Shown here piece by piece: positions 25,957 to 37,160 of a stretch of DNA of 64,000 bases. Source of the DNA: Linepithema humile (taxonomy: Eukaryota; Arthropoda; Insecta; Hymenoptera; Formicidae); assembly GCF_040581485.1 (NCBI RefSeq), contig NC_090132.1:3731001-3795000 (forward strand). Reading direction: 5' to 3'. Both the position numbers and the translations under genes were made by a program. Position 1 is the stretch's first letter, and each line of letters starts with the position of its first letter. The notes beneath the pieces were generated by a model. The model saw only the letters and a list, made by a program, of their open reading frames with translations. It did not search any database and was not told where the DNA came from.

Positions 25957-26022
25957 TCGTCCTTCTGTCCGCCCGTCCGTTCGTCCGTCTGTCTGCCTGT
26001 CCATCCGTTCGTCTCTTCGTCT
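25957..26022. repeat. GTCC/GTCT tetranucleotide repeat
   Basis: Tandem CCGT, TCGT and CTGT units in a pyrimidine-rich stretch; similar in motif to the repeat at 21638. Confidence 0.88.
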
Positions 26023-26984
26023 GCCTCCTGTCACTCTCCCCGCCAGCCTTCCGACGGTTCTCGCATCAGAAATTCATCTCCTCTCCTGTCCTCCTCCGGG
26101 TTCTCCTTTTGTTCCTTCCCTGCCGCCGTTGCAGCCGCCGGCTTGTTATTATGTACTGTTTTATTGCCAGGACGTAGCTAAAGTTCGACCCGGTTACTCG
26201 CCTGCCCCGGCGGGCCGCGCGAGTGCGCGTCATTGCCGATCGTCCGCGCCTCCCCGGGATATTCGCCGAGATAACCGTGCGCGAGATAGTACTACTTATC
26301 AAAGAACCGTCTCTCGAAAGGCGTCCCGGCAACTTCGCTTGGCCGTCCCGACGTGGAAGAGACGAGAAATTAACTTCGTGCCCCATCGTCAAGTTCAGGC
26401 GGCTCGCGGAGATCTTTTCTGATGTACGCAGCTCTACATTCTAACACGGTGGTTACGTAATTACTGGTATCCACCGTCGGCCTGTCCGACAATGAGGCAA
26501 CGGAATAAAGGCAGCGGATTTATACGTGTAGTAGCTCCTCGCACACACAGTTAATTGCGAACGCGTAATACACCGCACATCGATAGATGCGAAATAATCT
26601 TGAGAGAGCAAGTTTCCTCGACACGTTCAAATTCTAGACGGGATCCATTTTTTACACGGCGTGTTACAAGAATGAGGCCTTAGATTAATATCGCGTTCCT
26701 TCATTATCCTTGGTGCCTAATAACAGCGTTTGTGACTTTTTTCCCCTTTTCGAGACACGGCATGTTGCGATGCTCCAATTATTGGTTTTAATTGCGTCTT
26801 TAATCGCGCCGAGCTGTGTTTGTAAATCATATTTGCATAAAGAATGCTCGGTTATCTTATGTCGCTTTCAGAGCTACCGCTATGCATATCAGATTCTTAC
26901 AAACAATTAAACAGGCACCTCGCGTTATAAATTTCCTTACTAGGCGGACGTTCGGCGTGGATGCTAATTACAAGCAAACCTAAC

Positions 26985-27014
26985 TGATTTAGCGCGTTGA
27001 TTGCGCGTAAATCA
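26985..27014. promoter_or_regulatory. Palindromic Exd/Hox-like element
   Basis: TGATTTA at 26985-26991 and its reverse complement TAAATCA at 27008-27014 are joined by CGCG arms around a loop TTGATTG. Together they make an 11-bp stem with one bulged G. TGATTTA and TGATTG are Extradenticle/Pbx-Hox type cores. The element lies 3.7 kb upstream of the acidic exon. Confidence 0.35.
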
Positions 27015-27961
27015 CTAAAGTACACAAGCTGACACAGAGAGTGCGGATGCTTATGCACGCTAAAATTTACGCCTTACTCACAGCCGCAATTTATGAACAT
27101 GCACTAAAGGATCCTTGTCTTAACACCTTATTTTTCGTTCTGCCATTTGTAAGGCTTACCGCGTTTCATCTTGGCGACTCGTTCCGCCTTTGCACGTCTA
27201 AGAGTGACAAATCGTTTTCTAGAAGAATAGCCTTAAAAGAATACGTTCGGAAATTGACGGAAAATAAGCAGTCTTATTCTCGATTCTGAAACGCATGTTA
27301 CATTATACTACATCGCAAGAGAGAGAAATATAATACGTCGTATTCTAATTAATCTGAATTATGATGTAAATTAAGAAAATTTTCTATGAGACAAATTATT
27401 CATGTGTAATATATCACTAGTAGATTCGAAAACAAAGTAGATTAATGAAATTAATTAATTTAACAGAATGCAAATAATGTTTTGCTACAATATATTTTTC
27501 CACTTTACGATTAACAGAAGAATTTTCAGTACATTACTTTTCTTATAAATCGTAGTTGAAAATTCTTTCTACAAATTGAAGAATAATTAATATTCTTCGA
27601 TTGATCTGTAAATTTAATCAACTAAAATTGATATAGTTTTCTTTCGCAAGACGCTCTCGAGGCTTTGCCATCACATAAAAGATTAGGATTTACTAGCAAT
27701 TAACAACTGCCGATCGTCCGTGCAACTAACGAGCGTGACTCGCTGGGTTGTTTAGCCTTGCAACTGACTCGCAGGATTGCTAATACCGTCGCGGCACCAG
27801 TGCCAGTTAACCGTTCGTACATCACTAACATATGTACGCCAATATATGCAGGTGTCTGCTATCTATATCCGGAGCTCGTGCGCAAGTTCGTCGTGAAGAA
27901 AGGCTCAACAAAGGAGCGAAAGGGAGAATGCATGGAGAAGATACACATTTGTAAAAGAGAG

Positions 27962-27982
27962 TGAGAGAGAGAGAGAGAGAGA
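27962..27982. repeat. (GA)n microsatellite
   Basis: About ten GA units. Confidence 0.88.
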
Positions 27983-28344
27983 AGGCGGACAAAAAAATCA
28001 GGCAGATCGGTAACGGGGTTAGAAAGCGGATGCTTCGCCGATAACGCTAATTATTGTTGCGGGCACCGAGTCGTAGGCGGAGTATTGGCGCGGAATCATC
28101 GCGAAGATAGCGCGATCCAGTTTGCGCACGGCCGCTAATGCACCGCGCTTCTTTCTAACGTGCTGCGCTCCGAGTGAGTCAAGGACAGAAGGAGCAGATA
28201 TCGGCCGGTAGCATCTCGCCGAGTGTCAAGACTCGACCGCTTTTAAGCTCGGTACGCCACGCTCCTTGTTCTCTCGGCGTATCTCACCGGCTGCGTCCAG
28301 GATGTGCAACGCGATGCGGTCCTTGTTAGCGGCCGGCCAATAGG

Positions 28345-28369
28345 CCCGCACGAACTCCGTTCGTGCGGG
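28345..28369. other. Perfect 10-bp stem hairpin with a 5-nt loop
   Basis: CCCGCACGAA at 28345-28354, loop CTCCG, TTCGTGCGGG at 28360-28369. The arms are fully complementary. No T run follows on either strand and nothing suggests a bacterial-type terminator. Confidence 0.85.
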
Positions 28370-29527
28370 GTATTTGCATCCTGCCGAAGCCCGATGCCGG
28401 CGTCCGATCGATCCCAATCATCGGCGAAATACTTTCGAATCGCGGAACTCTCGATTCGACCTACATCATTCTGGCTGGATCGCTAATATCACTAAAGAGT
28501 TGTAATATTCGTTAATAATGATAACTATTGATATTTTCCTTCTTCGAACTTCAAAATATAATAAACGAATTATTTGAATGCTGCTTTTTGGAAAAATTAA
28601 ACACAAGCAGCAATAATAGATGACAATACGAACAAGTTTCATCTCTCCAATAAAACATTTGCGATAAATGATTCCTGCGAACGTAATTATCGTGCACGTT
28701 GAACATAAAGATAGGATCGTTTCATGCGCTGCTTTCGGAAACGAAGTAGCGCTCGTTGAAGTCTCTGCCCGGAGACGCGAGAAGTGGCGTAGCGTTATGG
28801 GTCACGATTGAAATTTCGTAAGGGTGCTACTTCGCATTAAGCTTGTATCTCGCGGACAAAAGACAAGCGGCGCAAACCGAGAGAGAGAGAGAGGAAGGGG
28901 TAAAAGCGAGCGGCACGCAAACGCTAGATTCTAGCTGGTAGCTGACGACAAGAGCGACGAGAGGACCGAAAGGGCAAAAGACCGGGCTGCTGCGTTTGTA
29001 GCGGGCGGGGCTGCCCGCCGGTGGTCCGCCCGCTCGGTTCCTCGACTTCTCGCATTCCCCTCTTCGATACGCGCCCGGATCCGTGCGATCCTCGAGGGTC
29101 CTCCTTTTATCTCCTCTCGTCGTCGTCCCCGTCGTCGTTCTCTCCTCTCCGTGCACCTACCGTCCTGCGACTGGTCCCGACCGGATCGGCGACCGGCCGG
29201 TCGCTTCCATCGAATGGTCCGCGCCAGGGTCCCGGCGACTCGCTTCGCCGGTGAGACAATGGACAATGGGGACATAAATCTGCGTAATTAGTTGCTGATG
29301 CTCCCGTGGATCAATGTGCGATCTCCTTTCTCTCCCTCTTCCGTGGTCTGTCCGCGAACAAACGATCGTTTGGTTGGTCACTCGGCAAAGTAGGACGGTG
29401 CTCCCCTGTTTGTCCCCACCCTCTGCGAGGGGAGGTGTGCTGCAACCACCTTCCGCCTCTCTCTCTCTCTCTCGTTCTGCTCGCGCTTGGCTTGCCGATT
29501 GCTCGCGAGCGAGGACACAACGCTGCC

Positions 29528-29547
29528 TTTTTTTTTTTTTAAAAAAA
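29528..29547. repeat. T13-A7 homopolymer pair
   Basis: Thirteen T directly followed by seven A; the junction forms a 14-bp A/T palindrome. Confidence 0.9.
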
Positions 29548-29987
29548 GATGCACCGGCAGCAAGATGGCGATTCCGCGTTGATCGAATATTTCTGTCTAA
29601 TGCGCTTTATTTTTGTTTATCGTTCACAAACTTTGGGATAGTAATTTAACGAGACTTTTTTATGCATATGCACATTTAATATTCAGATTGTAAACAAAAC
29701 GCACTGTAAATCGGTGGAAAAAAGTGTGTGAAAAATCTGCGCGGCATGATTGCTCCTGAAATATCTGTCTTAGATCAGGTCACGTTCCGCGATGTGCGGA
29801 GTCGCAACGACACCGGCGTTCATTACCGCGGGTTCAAATGGAAACGATTTGATTAAAACTCATAATGCAGATGATGGAACTCCTTGTCCCGCAACACAAT
29901 ACCCCGCCGTCGTCGTCGACAACGACGACGTATCCGACATAGCTCGCATTTTCTCTTTCTTCCTCTTGAGCGCGTATTCGTCGCCGT

Positions 29988-30028
29988 CGTCGTTGTCGCC
30001 ATCGCCGTCGTCGTCGTCGCTGCCGTCG
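29988..30028. repeat. (CGT)n-type imperfect repeat
   Basis: Tandem CGTCGT/CGCCGT units with a TTG interruption. Confidence 0.85.
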
Positions 30029-30687
30029 CGAAAGGCTGATAAATGAACCGATAGTGCCATTGTGTTACTCGCCATCTAAACCTTTATATCACTCCTAGGT
30101 ACTTAGCTTCGTCATTTCTCAGTATCTCCACTCTTAGGTCGTACGTTCTTCTCCGCTCCTCTATCAAGATACGGCGGCTGACAGAAGGATTTGATTCGCG
30201 TCCCACATCAACGATCTCCGCGAAGAAAAGGCGATTCCGACGTCATCAACTATCTAATATGTATTCGCATTTTATTTCTTCGATTTCTAAGTTTCTCGGT
30301 GATATGTAGTACATCCTGAAATACAAGTTTGCTTATCCGTCACGTAATGAGATTACACCGGTGAGTATTTTTCTTCGCCGTAACGACATGGTGATACTTT
30401 TCAATCCAACATCTTATCCTTATAATAAATCTTATCTGCGTAATAAAAAATTCGCCGATGGAGGCCGCGATGAAATAAATGAATTGCTGATTCGCAGCGC
30501 AACAATTCCACTTTTATTCCGTTATGCAAATAGCAAAAAAGTATTCGCTATTTAAACATTTAACGGAGATGCATGTCGTTATTTTATGAAATGTGGCATG
30601 TTGGTATAGTATTTTTTTTTTTTTTATCGAATCTATTTTCGCAATTGACGACGTTGACTGATCCGTTCGTTCGGCGATTTGTTTCAG

Positions 30688-30931
30688 GGGAGGACGGCGT
30701 CGAAGGCTCTGCGCCCGGTACGGACCTCCAAGGCGAGGAGGGCGATTGCGTTGACGAGGATGGCCCTATTAGTCCCAGCGAGAGGGGCTGTGCGCCCGCT
30801 GCCAAGGAGGACGAGGATGCCGAGGGAACGGACGAAGAGGACGACGAGGAGGCATCGCCACCTACGCCTCCGCCCTCCGCCACCTCGAGGTTAAACCCGA
30901 CTATCCTGAGAGACACAGGACCTCCGGACAG
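30688..30931 (+). CDS. tio: Tiptop/Teashirt internal coding exon (acidic N-terminal region)
   Basis: Exon of the Tio/Tsh zinc-finger repressor, coding about 81 residues. It begins after a good acceptor (pyrimidine-rich, ending tttgtttcag) and ends at donor ACAG|GTAAAT. The first two bases, GG, complete a codon begun upstream, so a 5' exon must supply one base. The last two bases, AG, join the first G of the next exon to make Arg (AGG). The product starts GEDGVEGSAPG and is strongly acidic, with a D/E-rich run (EDEDAEGTDEEDDEE) followed by PPTPPPSATSR. An acidic N-terminal region before the fingers is also seen in vertebrate TSHZ proteins. No in-frame ATG lies inside the exon, so it cannot be the first coding exon unless translation starts upstream. 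An ATG in the same open frame at 30573 lies 5' of the acceptor across a poly-T tract and is probably intronic. Confidence 0.9.
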
Positions 30932-33196
30932 GTAAATTCCACCGGTGCTAATTAGCGTTGCCCGTCTATCCCCTTATTGTTTTCTCTATATATTATTATT
31001 GCTGACAAATGCAAATATCGTATAGTAAAAAGAATGCATGAGCATGTTTCTTCAACGCTTCCGAGAAGCGGATAGAAATTGACACAGAAAATTATTATTA
31101 TTATAAAACAAGAAAGATTGGATTGTGCCAAGAAGTTGAGGGAAAAGATTCTCCGACACACGGTTGACAACTGGAGTGTAAAGTGGAATATAAATTTAAA
31201 CGAGCTACAACGAGCTAGTGATAACTTTTATTCGCTCGGTAATCAATTTATCTCCGCATCAACTTTTTTTCCCCTCTCTTGTACATTTATCAGAGGAATA
31301 TTTTCCCACTTATGCTTATACACATATATCTCTGCCTGCGTGTTTCCGCGCGCAAACACGGCTGTTACATCGAACGAAGAAGAGAACGCTGGGTGTCAAA
31401 CGTTTCCGCGTGAAGAAGCGACGTGATGTAAGCGAGCGTGTGCGCATCCGCGAGTGGTCTCGCGAGTAATCTGCCAACGCAAATCACGCGGCGGTCGTAG
31501 AAGCGACACGTTATAGCGGCACATAAGCGTCAGAAGCGCGCACCTAAATTTCGATCAACATTGTCTGCCAGAGACTCATTAGACCCGGCAGCACTTTATC
31601 CGCCGCTCGCGGCGGAGGGAGGCTCCTTATAATAAAGTGCTTAAATCATCGCGAGCCGCGCCGACGCGACGCCGCCGGCTTTGATGTTCGCCGTCGTCGG
31701 GCGCCCCTCGTGTGTGTACACAGAGCCCGCTCGTTGTTTAAGAGCAACAAATCGTCACGCGGGGTCTCGCTGGTAAACGCGCGTGTACGCGAGGTAAGCG
31801 GCGGGGTTAAGCAGCGGCGGAGCGCGCACGGAGCGAGGCCCGGATAGGGATAAATAAGCCAGTGTCAGAGTTGATATCGGTGGCTGCCGCGCGCGACGTC
31901 ACACGGCTAATAGAGATAGGCACGTGTTACACATCGTCCCGCACCGACGACCCCACTAGCGCGGAGCAGCGCTCGCCTCCTAACCGAGGGCGGCGGTGGC
32001 GCTTCCGCCCTCCTACACCCGCGCTCCGCGCGCCACGCCGCACCGCGCACCGCGCCGTCCCGCCAGCCCCCAAAAACTTCCCCTGCATGCGTGGCAGTGG
32101 TCCCCTTTCATCTCGCGGCACGCATTCGGCATTCAGTCAGGAACAGTCAGTTACGAGCGAGCCGTCGACAGGCCTGGTACGCCGCGCTGCGCCGCGTCGT
32201 TCCGCAGCATCCACGCCGCCGTGTGCATCGCATCGGGAGAGAGAGAGCCGAGGGAGAGCCGAGTCGGAGACTCTCCGTCCACCGTCGCGCGTACAGCCCA
32301 CGCTGGTTCTAATCGCTCCAAGCCACGTGCACACTTCCCGATAGAGGCGATCTTCGTGCACGTTGATGACGCTGCGACAGGTATCGATCGCTTCCGCGCG
32401 CACACGGCGACTTCGGGAGTAAACCGCGCGCGGTTTTTGTTGTCGCGCGCAGAATAATGACTAACGTTCGTTGTCGGGGCGTGCAATTAATCGCAATTTG
32501 TCACGACGGAGGGTCCGTTACCTCGCGAGCGTTATCGCCCCGCGGCGGCATTATTTGAGCTTGAGGAGCAGCGCTCGCGATGCGAACGCGCTTATGAAAA
32601 GTTCACGAATAATTTATCGCAAAGTGTGTTTTCGTTTCCGATGTCGATAATACGCGGTAATAATCAGTCATAAACTTGTTGTGCGTTCGTATATTTACAC
32701 GGTACATTCATGCGTTTCGCGTGTACGCGTGCGAGGCCAACGACAGACGTTTCCAAGCGTGAATTATCCATCGCTGTTACCATCGCGCAACACGCCAACG
32801 TCCCTAAGCTCTATCTATCACGCGAGACTTTTTTTCCGCTTACTTCTACCGATGATTCCGGGTATCCGTCCTTTCCATCGTGCCGTACGGCGAAAGCTGT
32901 TTGCGCAGTAATTCCCATGGCGGACGCTTATGAAATATTAACGTCACACAGCGTCACCTGCGTTATGCCGCGATGCTCGCGGATCGGTTACAAGAAAATT
33001 ATCGTACGTTTATCATGATTAATCGCCACTGCCCCGGCCGCGAGTTTCTCCGAATGTTTTCTAGTCTTCTAGCGCGGCTCCGATAAGATTCGTTTCGTTC
33101 ATCATTCAGCGGCCTCGGAAATTAGAGGCGAGATCGGGACGCGAGAATGGAAGGTGTTCCTATATTATAACGCACGGCATCGTTTTGCAATTTCAG
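30932..33196 (+). other. tio: Intron between the acidic exon and the large zinc-finger exon
   Basis: This 2265-base interval starts GTAAAT and ends tgcaatttcag. The splice is phase-consistent (AG + G = Arg) and the reading frame continues as ...PPDR-EQMSPRCPS. The first part (30940-31500) is AT-rich. The part from about 31560 to 32460 is strongly GC- and CpG-rich and includes a 16-bp perfect palindrome at 32421-32436 (AAACCGCG and its complement). Frames that open in the GC-rich part (31862-32457) are low complexity and overlap each other, so I do not call them genes. The GC-rich block could hold an alternative promoter, since an in-frame ATG lies just inside the next exon at 33204. This is inference. 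Confidence 0.88.
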
Positions 33197-36100
33197 GGAG
33201 CAAATGAGTCCGCGCTGTCCCTCGAGAGACTCTCGGGAATCGTCCGGTCCGGCGACCGGAAGTCCCCCACCACCCGCCACCAGGAGCAGCGCGAGCCCGG
33301 TCAGTCCAAGTAGTATCGTGCCTCTACCTTTCGGAAATCACCCCCTGCTACCGCCCCAGTCAGCAGCGGTCATGGCGGCGTACCTGCAACAGACTCATCA
33401 GCGCCTCCTCCTCGGCCACTCGCCCTTGTCGCGCGGCTCGGTGTCGCCACTGGTTTCTTCCTCGTGTTCGCCACCGGCCGCCACCCCCGGTCTTCTGGTC
33501 TCGCCCACCAGCATCGGAGAGATCTCGCCGTCGGCGACACCGCTGCCAGCCGTGTTGGATTTTAGCACGAGGAAGGTGTCCACCTCCGCCGAGGAGGACG
33601 AAGAGGAACAGATATTGAATCTCAGCAAACCGCCTACGCCGTCATCCTCGACGGAAACGAACAACGGTCCGCTGGATCTCTCGGTATCCAGCAGAAAACG
33701 ACCCGGTCCGGAGGACTCGCCGCCGCCGCCACCGCGCAAGTCGTCGAGACTGGCTTCCTCGACGAATCCTACGAATCTTCCGGAAACGGCGGCGGGTGTC
33801 ACGTCATCCGGCTTCGGTCGACCGCCCGTCGTGTCGCCCTGGACGTCGCCGGTGGTGGCCTCGCACTTCCCGTATTTCGCCGCGGCGGTGGCGGCAGCGG
33901 CTACTAGTCAGCAGCAGCTCTCGCCGAAGAGCACCAGCGGCGTGGTGGATCATCATCAGCTCTGGAACGGGAAAATGAAGCCGCCAGCGGCGCTGGACAA
34001 ACCGTATCAGCCCAGCGAAGCCACGAAGGCGCTCGAGAAGATGAGCGAATTGAGCAAACTCGGCGGCGAGGATCTCTTCAGATCGTCCTCCGGCGGTGGC
34101 AATACAACCGGCGCCAACGCATCGGCGACAACGTCCAGCAGTCGTCACAGCGCCTGGCAATCTCACTGGTTGAACAAGGGCGCCGATCAAGCGAAGGACG
34201 TTCTGAAATGCGTGTGGTGCAAGCAGAGCTTCCCCACGCTGGCCGCAATGACGACGCACATGAAAGAAGCGAAGCACTGCGGCGTCAACATGCCCGTGCC
34301 GCCGCCAGCGCAGGGGATTCACTCGCAGCAGACGACCATGCCGACCATTCCGCCGCCGCAGCAACCGCATCAGCCGCAGACGTCCAGCAATAACAGCGGC
34401 AGCAACAGCTCGGTGGCGCCTAGCAACAAGCAGAGTCCATCCGATTTAAATCTCTTGATCAAGGAAACAATGCCGCTGCCGCGGAAGCTCGTGCGCGGCC
34501 AGGACGTCTGGCTGGGCAAGGGTGCCGAGCAGACGCGGCAGATTTTGAAGTGCATGTGGTGCGGACAGAGCTTCCGCTCTCTGGCCGAGATGACGTCGCA
34601 CATGCAGCAAACGCAACACTACACGAATATCATCTCTCAGGAACAGATAATATCTTGGAAGTCGTCCGACGAGAGCAAAGGAAGCGGCGCGACTGGCGGT
34701 GCCGGGGGTGGCGGAAGCGTCGCCGGTGGCGGAAGTAGCGCGGGGGTGCAGCCGGGCGGAGGATCCGCGCCTCACGGTGGGAACAACGGCGGTCCCGGCG
34801 CCGGTGCCACCAGCAGTCACGTCAGCGCTGTACTAACCTGCAAGGTCTGCGATCAGGCGTTTAGCTCTCTGAAGGAGCTGAGCAATCACATGGTGAAGAA
34901 TTCACATTACAAAGAGCACATAATGCGATCGATCACCGAGAGCGGAGGTCGCCGGCGGCAGACGCGCGAGAAACGGAAAAAATCACTGCCCGTGAGGAAG
35001 CTGCTGGAACTGGAGCGCGCGCAAAACGAGTTCAAGAACGGCGACGCCGCCGCCGGACTGACCCACAGTCTTGGCAAGCACGCCGGTAGGATCACGTGCG
35101 AGAAATGTGGCGATAAGATCGAGACGCCGCTCTTCGTCGAGCACATACGCCAGTGCATCGGCGCGGGCACGGTGAGCGGTAGCCAGCGAAACTTTCTCAA
35201 GAACGCGCTCATGTCCAATCATTTGTCCGCGACGTTACCGCCGAGCGAAAGCGGGCGGAAGAGCGTCAACGAGGAGACATCCTCGATATCGTCGAGGCAC
35301 CACCGCTCACCGTCGTCGGCCAGCGACGCGACCACACCCGGAAAGGACACTCCCACGCCGAATACCAATGACAACGCCGCACCGATAGGCACCTCGCCGT
35401 CAGTGCTGAACGCAATAGAGAAACTCATCGAGAAGAGCTTCGATTCTCGCGTGAGGCACGGCACGCCCGGCCTGCATCACGCTCAGCCCGGGGCGCCTAT
35501 GGGTACGAGCATCCTCAAGCGTTTGGGCATCGACGAGAGCGTGGACTACACGAAACCTCTCGTGGATCCGCAAACGATGAATCTACTTCGATCGTATCAG
35601 CAGCAGCAGCATCAGCAGCAACATTACAACGCGAGTGCCGCGGCGAGAAGAGAGCGAAGCGGCAGCGAGTCCAGTTCAATATCGGAACGAGGAAGCGGCA
35701 GAACGGACACGATGACGCCGGAAAGACGCATGGACTTATCCGCCACGAGCCACGAACGACACTCGAGCTCTCTGTCTCACCATCATCGCGTCACTCCGGA
35801 GAAGCAGACCGCTCCATTGCCACCTAGTCGCCATCATCAGCCGACAGAGGAGTCCGGTGATGAGGAACCGTCCACTGTGGTGGTGAAAAAAGAGCCACGG
35901 GACGAGGAAACGGAGGAACGAGGCGCGAACGAGGAGGAGCAGCAGCAGCAACAACAACAACAACAGCAATCGACGAGGGAAGTATTCGTGAAGAAAGAGG
36001 TGGTGGACGATCGGGATGAGGAGGATCAGAGTTCCTACAATCATCGACGGAGCAGCCTCCACGAAGCGCCGGAAGACGGACGGGAGGGTCTGTCACCCCG

Positions 36101-36908
36101 CATGAATCCACCGACGCCTCGGCCGACCAGCCAGGTGGAACAGGTGGCGCGCAGCCCGTGCAGAAACAGCACGAGCAGTCCAACGAGCAGCGACCGATCG
36201 GTGACGCCGCGCGGCACGCCCGACACCAAGGCGTCCAGCAGCCTCGGTGCGCTGTCGTCCATGTTCGACAGTTTGTCCGGCGGTGGCGGTGGAGGCAGCG
36301 GCGGCAACGTCGACTCGCAAGGGCGCAAGACGAGCAGTCATCCTCTCGCGGCGCTGCAGAAGCTGTGCGACAAAACGGAGACGCGAGGCTCGAGCGCGAG
36401 CGGCGCATCGAGATCCGGCGGCGGTTCCGCGACCACCATCGGCTCGAGCAGCGGCAGCGCTGCGGGGACAACGGGTCCGGGTCCCGGACCGACACCAGGT
36501 GCGATCTTGGCATTCAGCTGGGCTTGCAACGATGCCGTGGTGACCGCAGATTCGATAATGAAGTGTGCGTTCTGCGACACGCCCTTCATTTCAAAAGGCG
36601 CTTACAGGCACCACTTGTCGAAGATGCACTTTGTCAAGGACGGCGTTATCCCGGACCCGTTGACCATCGGCAGATCTGCCGCAGCCGCTGCGGTGGCGGC
36701 CGCCACGGCGGCGTCCCAGGGCACTTCCGGCGGGCCGAGCCGCAACTCCTCATCGCCGCCGACGTCGCAGCGCAACAAGTCGCCGCCGATTCCGCAGGCG
36801 AACGGCAGCCCGTCGCAGTCAGCGGCCTCGCCCCTCGAGGAGAGCCCGCACTCGAAATTTCTCAAGTATACGGAGCTGGCGAAGCAGCTGTCCAGCAAGT
36901 ACGTATAG
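33197..36908 (+). CDS. tio: Tiptop/Teashirt zinc-finger transcription factor, large terminal exon
   Basis: Nuclear C2H2 zinc-finger repressor of the Teashirt family, which in flies patterns trunk, proximal limb and eye. The exon follows acceptor tttcag and ends at TAG 36906-36908. Residues are counted from the in-frame ATG at 33204 (1234 aa); splicing adds GluGln and the acidic exon in front. Visible in order: PLDLS CtBP motif at 156-160; fingers C336/C339/H352/H358, C450/C453/H466/H472 and C546/C549/H562/H568, of the wide Tsh type (CxxC-x12-H-x5-H); LPRKLVRGQ before finger 2; KKSLPVRKLLE after finger 3; a C2HC-like CEKC...HIRQC at 632-651; SILKRLGIDE near 769; polyQ at 913-922; two VKKE SUMO consensus sites at 894-897 and 929-932; ALSSMFDSL near 1016; a fourth finger C1121/C1124/H1137/H1142; and C-terminal KYTELAKQLSSKYV. 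The fourth finger favours Tiptop, but a single Tio/Tsh gene is usual outside Drosophila. No homeodomain is present, unlike vertebrate TSHZ. Ser/Gly/Pro-rich linkers separate the blocks. Confidence 0.97.
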
Positions 36909-36936
36909 TCCGAGCCCCGTAAGTAGCGGTGCCACT

Positions 36937-36944
36937 TGTACATA
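36937..36944 (+). promoter_or_regulatory. Pumilio/Nanos-type response element
   Basis: TGTACATA matches the PUF-protein consensus TGTANATA and lies 29 nt after the stop on the mRNA strand. PUF proteins binding such sites repress or destabilise mRNAs. A single match has limited weight; the closeness to the stop makes it worth noting. Confidence 0.35.
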
Positions 36945-37160
36945 AATGTATCTATACTGTAACGACTGTAACTAGCGATGTGATTGAAAAAGGAAAAAAA
37001 AAAGCAAAACTTTGATGACCCCTTTCCCCGCGAACACCGCCGCGCCGAACGACGTCGTGGCGCATCCGACGTCTTCGGGTTTATGCTTAAAGAGGCTGTG
37101 TCGTGGCTACATCGATGCCGGAAGAGAAATTCTAGTAGGTACGCGAACGATCGCAAATGT

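Larger units (their letters stand above)
26450..28340. other. Noncoding stretch, probably 5' intron
   Basis: AT-rich with homeodomain-type sites. 27290-27620 is very AT-rich. Apart from the palindrome at 26985 and the GA repeat at 27962 I see no gene or ordered element. Confidence 0.4.
28490..30570. other. Noncoding stretch before the acidic exon
   Basis: 28490-28700 is AT-rich. 28860-29520 is GC-rich with GA and CT runs. A YY1/Pho-type AAGATGGCG lies at 29562-29570. CGTCGT-type repeats at 29908-29930 and 29988-30028 yield Ser/Asp-rich frames that I do not accept as genes. Confidence 0.4.

Noticed and set aside
30573..30687. In-frame ATG upstream of the acidic exon giving a hydrophobic, signal-like N-terminus
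   Set aside because: It reads through a poly-T tract and a good splice acceptor, so it is most likely intron. A signal peptide makes no sense for a nuclear factor.
32131..32180. Two TCAGT initiator-like motifs in the GC-rich intron island
   Set aside because: The DPE position for the second (GGTAC) breaks the consensus at the fourth base and the first has none.
33398..36589. Several 100-230-codon minus-strand frames opposite the large exon
   Set aside because: They are shadows of the GC-rich zinc-finger coding exon on the opposite strand.
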